8,398 nt of DNA from contig CAMBYA010000087.1 of the NCBI GenBank assembly GCA_945872035.1, positions 1 through 8,398 of the forward strand. The letters run 5' to 3'. Position 1 is the stretch's first letter. Each line of letters begins with the position of its first letter. The notes below the pieces were generated by a model, which did no database searches, was not told the DNA's origin, and saw only the letters and a list, made by a program, of their open reading frames with translations. Made by a program: the position numbers and the translations under genes. This stretch comes from Rhizobium sp. Q54 (lineage in GTDB: Bacteria; Pseudomonadota; Alphaproteobacteria; SMXS01). Shown in pieces: positions 1 to 6,047 of the stretch.

Positions 1-375
1 AACCAGGGCACCGTCGCGGCGACGCTGAACGAGGCGACCAGCAAGTTGACCGTGAACGCCGGCACCCTCGACAGCCCGTCGGCCCTGGTCAACGTCCAGT
101 CCGTCGCCGACGACGACAACAACGGCAAGTCCGCCGCGATGATTGCCGACCAGTTCGACGCCGACATCACGCTGTCGGTGGGCACGGCCGGCGACGGTTC
201 GCCCGCCTCGATCGGCAGCTCGACGTTCAGCATCGACAGCAATGACCTGCTGGCGTCCGCGATCATCAATACCGCCGTCAACACGGCGTCGATCACCGCC
301 GGCACCCAGGTGCTCACGACGACGGTGGCGTCCGCCTATGCGCGGTCCTGTTCGACCAGAACGTGGACTGGGTGA
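1..375 (+). pseudogene. 5' fragment of a giant beta-strand repeat surface protein (open at window start, frame broken)
   Basis: The frame is open from base 1, so the true start lies upstream of the window. It covers the end of one repeat (NEATSK), a complete repeat starting at 46 and the first third of the next. Each repeat opens with a strand such as LTVNAGT, carries a central ALVNVQS-like strand and closes with an S-x-S-x-N / A-x-A / N-T signature (here STFSID..ND, then TAVNT). After SAYA (codon 340-342) this frame gives a non-repeat tail, ARSCSTRTWTG, and stops at 373-375. The repeat pattern resumes in another frame at 345. I read this as the front part of the same protein as the next entry, separated by a frameshift. 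No signal peptide can be judged, since the N-terminus is absent. The TTG at 46 and downstream codons are unlikely to be real starts. The family is recognised only as a repeat type; function is unknown. Confidence 0.7.
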
Positions 376-2909
376 ACGTCAACGCCGAGAACATGCTGGT
401 GAACGACCAGGTATTCACCAACCTTTATGATTCCGGAAACGGCAAGAGCCTGCAGGTCGTCAACGACAATTCGGACCTCGACCTGATCATCGGCACCACG
501 GGCGCCTTCAAGGACAACAGCGTCTCCATCGACGAAAACACCATGACGGTCGAGGCGCTCGGCAACGTCGCGGTCAACAGCCTTTCCCTGGACGTCGACA
601 ATTTCGACCTGTCCAAGGCGTCGAGCGCCGGTGGCCCGGCCAATGGCCCGATCGCCATCCTGGCGTCGAACCAGGTCGGCGAGGTGGTCGGCCAGGGCAG
701 CAACCTGGGCATTTCTGCCGAAGGCAACACGCTCCGCGCGATCGTCGACCTCAACGACGTCAAAGGCTTGATCGGCGGCAGCAAGATCGGCTCGAGCAGC
801 ATCAGCATCGACGATAACGACTTCCTGGTCCATGCCGAGGTGAACAGCGTCGTCAACACGCTCGCCGCAAAAGGCCTCACGCTGCCCGACGTCGTCGGCA
901 CCACGACGCCGCTGGCCGACCTCGGCGATACCAGCCTGAGCTTCCCGATCGCTTTCTCGCCGGCCACCACCTTCGGTCTGGCGTCTCGCCAGGTGAACAG
1001 CCTCGACGTCACCGCGCTGCTCGATGGCAGCGGGGGCGGCACGCCCGTTGGCCTGCGGATCGATGCGGACGGGGCTGCGGCGATCGACACCACGGCGCTG
1101 TCCATCCACAAGAACTCGCTGGTCGCCGAGGCGCGGGGCAGCGATTCCAGCAATACGCTGACGCTCGACTACAATACCAACAACGCCCAGGGCTTCCTGG
1201 CGAACTCGCAGAGCATCGGCGGCGACGTCGACATCTCCGCGACCGCGTTCGATACCGAGATCGTGGTCGACCTTGACGAGGACAGCGTCATTTCGCCGAC
1301 CATCACCTTGACCGACACCGCCATCGACCTGTCCAAGAACAGCATCATCGCGGCGGCGTCGTCGAACCGGACCACCAACCTCTTTACTGTCAGCGGCAAC
1401 GACATCTACAGCGGCTCCGACGCGGCTCCCGGTGTTGTCGTGCAGAACCCGCTGGCGGGGCCCGTTCCCGGTCCGGCCGGCGCCAACCCGATGATCCGGG
1501 TTACCGGTGACATCGGCCTGATCAACCAGCAGGGCAGCGCCGGCAACATCAATGCCATTCCCAATGCCGAGCAGGTCTCGTCGAAGGTCGAGCAGGCCCG
1601 TATCATCGCGAACGTCGATACGTTCGATACGGGATCGTTGACGATTTCCAACAACCTCGTCCTCAGCCAGTCCACGATCCACGGCGCATCGAACACGCTT
1701 GAACTCGATGCAAAGGCCGCGATCGGCGACGCCGACGATACGCCCGGCGCATCGCTGGTCTCGCTCCAGACCCTGGCAACCGATGCCTCGTCGAAGGCCG
1801 TGACCACCGGGGTGACCATCGGAGCACTGAGTGCAACCTTGACGCCCGGCGGTTTGGATTCGTTGGCGAATGCCGGGTCGGTCGGTGTTTCGGTGACGAA
1901 GAACGCGGTAGGTGCCATCGCTGTCGGTGGCACGGCGATCAATGAGTTGACGGCAACCGCCGGGTCGAGCCTTCTCGGCGGCGTGACGGCTCCGACACCC
2001 GACATCGGTCAGCCCGGACTTGACGATACGACGCTCGACGCCGACTACAATCTGCTCAATGTCCAGACCGGCTTCAGCGACGGCGGCACCATCAGTGCGC
2101 TTACCGACGGTGTATCGCTCGGGCTCTTGACCGGTTCGGGTCTGAGCGCTGACGCGCTTACGGTCTCGAACAATCTGGCCCGATCCAGCGCGACGGGCTT
2201 CTTCTCCTCCAATACGCTCGCGCTGAAGGCCGGGTCCGACAGCGACGCAACCGGCCAGATCGGCAATATCCAGGTGTTCAACGATATCGTGATCGGCTCC
2301 ACGATCTCGGATGCCGCCTTCGGCGTCGATGTCGCCGGCGGAGCGCTGAACAGCACTGTGGGCGTGTCCGGCAATGTCCTGAACGCCTCTTCCACCGCGA
2401 ACAGCGCCCTCAACGCGCTCTCGACGACTGCCGGCGCATCGCTGCAGGAGTCGAGCGGCGCCGGCGTCACAATCGATCCGGCGGCAACTGCCCGGATCGC
2501 GGTGACAGGGGCGAGCTACGCGGTGCTGAACATGCAGTCCGTCAGCAATTCGACGGTCTCCAGTACGGCGAGCGGTATCCTGGTCGGTGCGAATATCGGA
2601 CCGGCAGGCTTCAACACCACGTCGGTAACGGTGTCGGACAACGAGATCACCGCCTCGGCGGTTGGCAACGAGTCGACCAACTCGCTCACGCTCGATACCG
2701 GTACGTTCGAGCATCCGTCGGCTGCCCTCTCCAACCTGCAATCGACCTCGGGCACCACGATCAGCGCCTCTGTCAGCGGGGTGCAGGTGGGCATCGGCTT
2801 CGGTTCCACGCTCAACGGTGCCAGCAACGGCAGCAGCTTCTCCGTTCGGGGGAATTCGATCGGGGCGGTTGCGATCGGCAACAGTTCGGTCAATACGATC
2901 AGCGGCGAC
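46..2909 (+). repeat. Eleven degenerate protein-level tandem repeats (201-318 bp each)
   Basis: Units start at 46, 286, 582, 861, 1158, 1380, 1698, 1947, 2217, 2418 and 2685. The boundaries were placed by hand after the recurrent closing NT/NS/NE/NA that follows GN or a similar pair. Units differ mainly in loop length between the opening strand, the central N-x-Q strand and the closing S-x-S-x-N segment. I saw no long identical DNA between units, so the array is old rather than recently expanded. The unit starting at 286 is 296 bp long, which is not a multiple of three and marks the frameshift. Confidence 0.7.
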
Positions 2910-2912
2910 TGA
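363..2912 (+). CDS. Giant beta-strand repeat surface/secreted protein, C-terminal 849 residues
   Basis: This is most of a repetitive protein, read from GTG 363 although the homologous frame extends back to about 345 and joins the preceding fragment. There is no ribosome binding site at 363, so that start is only formal. Repeats begin at about 582, 861, 1158, 1380, 1698, 1947, 2217, 2418 and 2685. Each starts with L-x-L-x-A-G-like residues, has a central A-x-x-N-x-Q-S strand (SYAVLNMQS, AALSNLQS, NLLNVQT) and ends in S-x-S-x-N-x-(3)-A-x-A-x-GN-x-x-x-NT. The composition is rich in Ser, Thr, Asn, Ala, Gly and Asp with almost no Cys, as in secreted beta-solenoid or adhesin-like proteins. The protein ends right after a repeat signature (SSVNTISGD). 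I see no autotransporter barrel, LPXTG or RTX nonapeptides, so the export route is unclear. It may act as an adhesin, matrix or S-layer-like protein; this is inference from architecture only. Confidence 0.8.
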   Translation: MDWVNVNAENMLVNDQVFTNLYDSGNGKSLQVVNDNSDLDLIIGTTGAFKDNSVSIDENTMTVEALGNVAVNSLSLDVDNFDLSKASSAGGPANGPIAILASNQVGEVVGQGSNLGISAEGNTLRAIVDLNDVKGLIGGSKIGSSSISIDDNDFLVHAEVNSVVNTLAAKGLTLPDVVGTTTPLADLGDTSLSFPIAFSPATTFGLASRQVNSLDVTALLDGSGGGTPVGLRIDADGAAAIDTTALSIHKNSLVAEARGSDSSNTLTLDYNTNNAQGFLANSQSIGGDVDISATAFDTEIVVDLDEDSVISPTITLTDTAIDLSKNSIIAAASSNRTTNLFTVSGNDIYSGSDAAPGVVVQNPLAGPVPGPAGANPMIRVTGDIGLINQQGSAGNINAIPNAEQVSSKVEQARIIANVDTFDTGSLTISNNLVLSQSTIHGASNTLELDAKAAIGDADDTPGASLVSLQTLATDASSKAVTTGVTIGALSATLTPGGLDSLANAGSVGVSVTKNAVGAIAVGGTAINELTATAGSSLLGGVTAPTPDIGQPGLDDTTLDADYNLLNVQTGFSDGGTISALTDGVSLGLLTGSGLSADALTVSNNLARSSATGFFSSNTLALKAGSDSDATGQIGNIQVFNDIVIGSTISDAAFGVDVAGGALNSTVGVSGNVLNASSTANSALNALSTTAGASLQESSGAGVTIDPAATARIAVTGASYAVLNMQSVSNSTVSSTASGILVGANIGPAGFNTTSVTVSDNEITASAVGNESTNSLTLDTGTFEHPSAALSNLQSTSGTTISASVSGVQVGIGFGSTLNGASNGSSFSVRGNSIGAVAIGNSSVNTISGD

Positions 2913-2934
2913 GCCCAACGGATCGATCTTTGAT

Positions 2935-2970
2935 AAAGGGCCGGAGCGAATGCTCCGGCCCTTTGCTTTT
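2935..2970 (+). terminator. Rho-independent terminator after the repeat protein
   Basis: A perfect 13-bp inverted repeat (AAAGGGCCGGAGC, loop GAAT, GCTCCGGCCCTTT; arms 2935-2947 and 2952-2964) is followed by GCTTTT. It lies 22 bases after the stop codon at 2912. The A-run before the stem and T-run after it make it usable from either direction, but only the + strand gene ends here. Confidence 0.9.
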
Positions 2971-2991
2971 GTGCAATGCCCGCAGGCAATC

Positions 2992-3021
2992 TTGACTTGC
3001 TGGTTTCCGTGCCCAGATAGG
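2992..3021 (+). promoter_or_regulatory. Possible housekeeping-type promoter for the small protein gene
   Basis: TTGACT (2992-2997) is a good -35 box. With an 18-base spacer it is followed by GATAGG (3016-3021), a weak -10 box matching only the central ATA. A start near 3028 would leave a leader of about 30 bases before the ATG at 3060. It sits directly after the terminator, where a new transcription unit would be expected. Confidence 0.35.
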
Positions 3022-3059
3022 CCGGCAATGGAAGCAACTCATGCAACGGAGCAACGACC

Positions 3060-3260
3060 ATGAGAATGGAAGATGCCCAGGGAGCGCCGCGCACCACGGC
3101 CAATCCGGCGCCTCCTCAACCACATTTTTCCGGATTTCCAGCCGCCTACGACCCGATGCAGGTCGCCGGGCTTGGGCTTTTCCTGGCCATGAGTCCGTTC
3201 TTCCTGAATCCGCCGCTGTTCGTTACGCTGCTGTCGATGCCGCGCGGCCGAAGGGGCTGA
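3060..3260 (+). CDS. Small hypothetical protein with one hydrophobic segment
   Basis: This 66-residue protein is not recognised. The ATG at 3060 has an ACGGAG ribosome binding site (3046-3051) eight bases upstream. A second in-frame ATG lies two codons later. The N-terminal part is polar and proline-rich (PAPPQPHFSGFP, residues about 17-28). It is followed by a hydrophobic stretch at about residues 35-59 (AGLGLFLAMSPFFLNPPLF), and the protein ends in basic RGRRG. This fits a small inner-membrane or membrane-associated protein, although the internal NPP could break a simple helix. An overlapping ORF from 3041 in another frame lacks a comparable binding site and has no hydrophobic pattern. A possible 11-codon upstream ORF (3028-3063) overlaps the start as ATGA. 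It stands alone after a terminator and converges on the DUF3833 gene, 25 bases away. It could be a chance ORF, but the start signals and composition favour a gene. Confidence 0.5.
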   Translation: MRMEDAQGAPRTTANPAPPQPHFSGFPAAYDPMQVAGLGLFLAMSPFFLNPPLFVTLLSMPRGRRG

Positions 3261-3302
3261 GACGCCGATAGCGCGGGCAGGCTGGCTACTCGGCCGCGCG
3301 GC
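3239..3302. repeat. 13-bp perfect inverted repeat at the convergent gene ends
   Basis: Arms GCCGCGCGGCCGA (3239-3251) and TCGGCCGCGCGGC (3290-3302) are separated by 38 bases. The left arm overlaps the last codons of the small protein and the right arm the last codons of the DUF3833 gene. No T-run follows, so it is not a standard intrinsic terminator. It could form a stem that limits read-through between the convergent units, or be a chance product of GC-rich sequence. Confidence 0.4.
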
Positions 3303-3864
3303 GCTCCACCGATGCCGGGCGCTCCGCATCCTGCTGGAAGAACAGCGTCACCGTGCCGATCTCGATTCCCCAGCGCTTCACCCGCGCCTTGTTGATCAGT
3401 GCGCCGCCCGGCTGCAGCCACATCCAGTCGGAGAAGCGGACGCGCCAGACCGCGTCGCCCACCTTCAGGTCCATGTCGTATTCCCAGAACAGCGCGTTGC
3501 CACTGGTGATGCCGTCGGCGGCGCCAATCACGTCACCGGCGACACCGCGATACCGGTTTTCGGCCAGTTTCTCGATGCGCCACACGCGCTGCTGGCGCTC
3601 CCCGTCCGAATAGACGAAGTCCTCGACCAGGGTGAGGGTGCGCGACGCCGGATCCCAGGTGCCCTTGATGTCGACCACGAACTGGCGACGCAAGTTACCG
3701 AAGCGATCCTCGAAAATGCCCCAGGCACGCGAATGGCCCTGGAAGTAGTCCTCGAGCACCAGCTTGGGCTCGGCGGCGGCGAAATCCTGCGGCTTCATGG
3801 ACGTGCATCCCGTTAGGGCGAGCGCGACGGCGAGATATCCGGCGAGGTAGCGAAGTCGGAACAA
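3286..3864 (-). CDS. DUF3833 family lipoprotein
   Basis: The 192-residue product matches the DUF3833 pattern as I know it: LEDYFQGHSRAWGIFEDRFG (residues 37-56), then RRQFVVDIKGTWD, VEDFVYSDGE, ALFWEYDMDL, FSDWMWLQPGG and a C-terminal GIEIGTVTLFF. The best start is TTG at 3864, with GGGAG (3872-3876) seven bases upstream. This gives a short signal peptide ending in the lipobox LTGC, with Cys20 as lipidation site. Residue +2 is Thr, not Asp, so outer-membrane sorting is expected. No ATG start exists in the region before it. The frame stays open far upstream into the MFS gene, but that part is a shadow. The biochemical role of DUF3833 is unknown; its beta-rich look suggests a small barrel binding a lipid-like ligand (inference). 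It lies 92 bases after the MFS gene, with its own candidate ECF promoter, so it may be both co-transcribed and independently induced. Confidence 0.88.
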   Translation of the reverse strand: MFRLRYLAGYLAVALALTGCTSMKPQDFAAAEPKLVLEDYFQGHSRAWGIFEDRFGNLRRQFVVDIKGTWDPASRTLTLVEDFVYSDGERQQRVWRIEKLAENRYRGVAGDVIGAADGITSGNALFWEYDMDLKVGDAVWRVRFSDWMWLQPGGALINKARVKRWGIEIGTVTLFFQQDAERPASVERRAAE

Positions 3865-3871
3865 GCTGAAA

Positions 3872-3876
3872 CTCCC
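3872..3876 (-). promoter_or_regulatory. Ribosome binding site fixing the TTG start of the DUF3833 lipoprotein
   Basis: GGGAG on the minus strand is placed seven bases before TTG 3864. It decides the start because no ATG lies in frame between the MFS stop and the lipobox. Confidence 0.65.
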
Positions 3877-3932
3877 GGTGCGGTGATGGATGCGCCGGAT
3901 GCGTCGCGTGTTTCCGGACAACCTTGTATGAA

Positions 3933-3959
3933 ATACGTTTGCGGCGGAGGCCCGGATCA
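3933..3959 (-). promoter_or_regulatory. Candidate ECF (RpoE/ChrR-type) promoter for the DUF3833 gene
   Basis: On the minus strand TGATCC (3954-3959) is followed after 16 bases by CGTAT (3933-3937). The TGA of TGATCC is also the stop codon of the MFS gene. A start near 3923 would give a leader of about 60 bases. The TGATCC box matches the -35 I recall for sigma-E of the ChrR system in alphaproteobacteria; the same arrangement precedes the chalcone-isomerase-like gene. Confidence 0.45.
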
Positions 3960-5246
3960 GTCCCCCGCGAGCGCCGCCCGTGATCGCCACAGCAGCGCGC
4001 CGGCCGCAAGTTTCAGCACGCAAGGGAGCAGGCAGTAGGTTGCCGCCAGACCGGCCAGTGCGCCGGCATCGTTCGACACTCCGGGCTCGTATCCCAGCAA
4101 GCCGATCAGCGGCAGCGCCAGGCCGGCGGCCAGCGCCAGGGTGAGCTTGGCGCCGAAGTTCCAGATGCCGAAATAGCTGCCTCCGCGGCTGTCCGCGTCC
4201 CCGGCCCGCTGGATGATGCCGGCGAGCAGGGCCGTCGGCAGGACAAGGTCGGCGCCCAGGGCGATGCCGGACAGGGCACAGACGGCGGCGAAGCCGAGAC
4301 GCGCCGTCTCCGGCGACTGGCCTGGCAGAAAGAAGGCCCAGGCGAAGGTGGCGACCGCCAGCGCCATGCCGGCCAGCCATGCCTTGGCGAGGCCGATCCG
4401 GCCGCCAAGCCTGATCCAGAGCGGGATCGACACGGCTCCCGCCACCATGTAGAGCGCCAGATAGGGGCCGAACCAGTCGCTGGCGCCGAGCGCGTCGCGG
4501 ACGAAGAACGGCATCAGCGTGGCCGGTATGGCGCTGGCGATGCCGTTCGCCACGAACACTGCCCAGAGCGGCCCGAAGCCGGGGCGGCGCAGCGGCAGCA
4601 GCCAACTGTCAGGCCTGTCACGGCGCGGTGCCGGCACGGCGGGAGACGGTGCGCGCAGCAACAGCCATGTGCCTGTCAGCAGCAGCAGCGCGGCCAACGC
4701 CGCGCTGGTGGCGGCCATTCCGGCATATTGCGGAGCGAGCGCGCCGAGCAGCATGCCGGCCAGGCCGAATCCCTCGCGCACACCGGCGACACGGGCTCGG
4801 TCCGCCGGTGCCGAGGCAAGTTCGACGCCCCAGGCGTGATAGGCGATGGATCCCAGGCTGAAGCCGGCGAAGCTCAGCAGCAGCAGTCCCAGCAGCCAGG
4901 CGGACGCGGCGACCGGCTCGAGCGGCGGGGCGAGGAACAGCCCGGCGAAACCACATGCCACCATGGGCACGGACAGGATGATCGCGGCGCCATAGCCGTT
5001 CCCCGCCCGCATGCGGTCGATCCAGCGGCCGATGAATGGATCGGCGAACGCGTCGGCAAGCCGGGAGACCAGCAGCAGCGCGCCGATCAGCGCGAGTTGC
5101 AGGCCGTGCTGGCGCGCATAGAAGTCCGGCAGCGTCACATAGAGCGGCAGCGCCAGGAAGCCCAGCGGCAGGGCGAAGGCGCCATAGGCGGCGAGCGCCG
5201 CGGCCGACGGAGCGGCAATCGGCCGGCCAGGCGCCGCCGACGTCAC
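3957..5246 (-). CDS. MFS transporter of the GPH (sugar/cation symporter-like, MFS_2) type
   Basis: The 429-residue inner-membrane carrier has about twelve hydrophobic segments. Between TM2 and TM3 is the GPH-like motif D65-AFA-D69-P-FI-G73-RWID. A second family region is near the C-terminal half, GADLVLPTALLAGIIQ followed by SYFGIWNFGAKL and LPLIGLLGYEPG, typical of GPH/MFS_2 carriers. The frame is open to 5468, but the residues before GTG 5246 are polar and read through the upstream gene in another frame. I therefore choose the GTG, whose GTGA overlaps the TGA stop of the chalcone-isomerase-like gene by four bases, pointing to translational coupling. No strong separate ribosome binding site is seen. 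The substrate is unknown. Its neighbours, a periplasmic chalcone-isomerase fold protein and a DUF3833 lipoprotein, suggest lipid or envelope traffic rather than sugar uptake (inference). Length is close to the family norm of 430-480. Confidence 0.88.
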   Translation of the reverse strand: MTSAAPGRPIAAPSAAALAAYGAFALPLGFLALPLYVTLPDFYARQHGLQLALIGALLLVSRLADAFADPFIGRWIDRMRAGNGYGAAIILSVPMVACGFAGLFLAPPLEPVAASAWLLGLLLLSFAGFSLGSIAYHAWGVELASAPADRARVAGVREGFGLAGMLLGALAPQYAGMAATSAALAALLLLTGTWLLLRAPSPAVPAPRRDRPDSWLLPLRRPGFGPLWAVFVANGIASAIPATLMPFFVRDALGASDWFGPYLALYMVAGAVSIPLWIRLGGRIGLAKAWLAGMALAVATFAWAFFLPGQSPETARLGFAAVCALSGIALGADLVLPTALLAGIIQRAGDADSRGGSYFGIWNFGAKLTLALAAGLALPLIGLLGYEPGVSNDAGALAGLAATYCLLPCVLKLAAGALLWRSRAALAGD

Positions 5247-5821
5247 AGGGGTCTGGCCTGTCCGAGCAGGGCGGCGCGCACGTCCGGGGCACGGCTGTCG
5301 GGATGCAGCCAGATCGCGAAGAAGGACCGTGCGAAATCGGCGCCCTCGATCCGCCCGATGGGCGTGCCGTTCTTCAGGAATTCCGTATAGCCTTCCGGCC
5401 GGTAGATGCCGGTCAGGTGATCTCCCTTGCGTATATCGGGAAAGATTGCCGCCAGCGCCGCCTCCCACTGGCGGCGTTGCGAGTCATTGCCGAGTTCGAG
5501 CCGTGCCATTTCCTTGCGCGTGCGCTGGGCAATTGCCGCGCCCTTGAAGTCGCGCGCGTAGCGCAGGTCCAGGGCATAGGGCTGGTTAGCCGTGAGGTCG
5601 TCGCCGACACCATCCGGCCCCACGAACAGCCGCGCGTCATAGATGTGAAAGCCGAAGAGGCGTAGCGAGCCGGAGCCGGAAAGACGCGCCTCGGGGATTA
5701 TCTCAAGCACCCGCGCCTCAACCAAGGACCTGTGCTCGAGCGAGGCCCGGGCCGGCGTTGACGCGGTGATTCCGACGGTGAGAATGAACAAGGCGGCCAG
5801 GACTTTGGAATGAAGATGCAT
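5243..5821 (-). CDS. Chalcone isomerase-like periplasmic protein (Chalcone_3 family)
   Basis: The 192-residue product starts at ATG 5821, preceded by AGGAG (5830-5834) at eight bases. Residues 1-26 form a Sec signal peptide: basic start, hydrophobic VLAALFILTVGITA, cleavage after ARA. The mature part carries features of the bacterial chalcone-isomerase-like family: GSGSLRLFGFHIYDARLFVG (residues 49-68), then YALDLRYARDFKG, and ADFARSFFAIWL near the end. These bacterial proteins share the chalcone isomerase / fatty-acid-binding fold, but plant-like flavonoid chemistry is not expected. A periplasmic lipid or small hydrophobic ligand is more likely (inference). It is first in a minus-strand unit, with the MFS gene starting inside its stop codon and the DUF3833 lipoprotein behind. 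A 226-base divergent gap separates it from the aldehyde dehydrogenase gene and holds a candidate ECF promoter. Confidence 0.87.
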   Translation of the reverse strand: MHLHSKVLAALFILTVGITASTPARASLEHRSLVEARVLEIIPEARLSGSGSLRLFGFHIYDARLFVGPDGVGDDLTANQPYALDLRYARDFKGAAIAQRTRKEMARLELGNDSQRRQWEAALAAIFPDIRKGDHLTGIYRPEGYTEFLKNGTPIGRIEGADFARSFFAIWLHPDSRAPDVRAALLGQARPL

Positions 5822-5841
5822 GTTGGTTTCTCCTGAGCGTG

Positions 5842-5868
5842 ATACGCAGCGAAGGCCGGCCTGGATCT
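5842..5868 (-). promoter_or_regulatory. Candidate ECF-type promoter for the chalcone-isomerase-like / MFS unit
   Basis: On the minus strand AGATCC (5863-5868), 16 bases, then CGTAT (5842-5846). Five -35 bases (GATCC), the spacing and the CGTAT match the copy before the DUF3833 gene. The spacers also share GGCC at the same offset. A weakness is the short distance to the gene: a start near 5832 would leave a leader of only about 10 bases and fall in the ribosome binding site. Confidence 0.35.
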
Positions 5869-6047
5869 CCTGGAAGCGGTCTTCACCCGCTGGACGGGCC
5901 GCCTGGCCGGCCTAGGTAATCTGATGCCGGAAGGAAGGCGCCGGTCCGTTCGCGCTTGCCGCAGGGGTGACTGTCCTTCTTCAGAATCCGACCCCAACCC
6001 GCCAGCAACCCGCCATTGTCTGTGTGGCGCCATAGCAAAGAGACGTC

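Noticed and set aside
335..350. Programmed ribosomal frameshift in the repeat gene
   Set aside because: There is no slippery heptamer, only GCGCGG, and no obvious stimulating structure or internal binding site. A mutation or sequence error explains it better.
336..2918. 860-residue open frame on the minus strand opposite the repeat protein
   Set aside because: It is rich in Arg, Asp, Val and Gly without domain pattern, mirrors the codon bias of the repeat gene, and has no start signal or repeat logic of its own. It is a shadow of the + strand frame.
3865..4605. Upstream extension of the DUF3833 frame into the MFS gene
   Set aside because: This part is Arg-rich and out of frame with the carrier. 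The lipobox with signal peptide and GGGAG site define the real start at 3864.
4728..5390. 220-residue + strand ORF opposite the MFS and chalcone-isomerase-like genes
   Set aside because: Low-complexity Arg/Gln/Gly composition and no recognisable domain; the minus strand carries clear family motifs.
5853..5913. Two copies of GGCCGGCCT in the divergent gap as an operator pair
   Set aside because: GGCCGGCC-type strings recur elsewhere in this GC-rich window (for example near 5221), so the pair is not distinctive.
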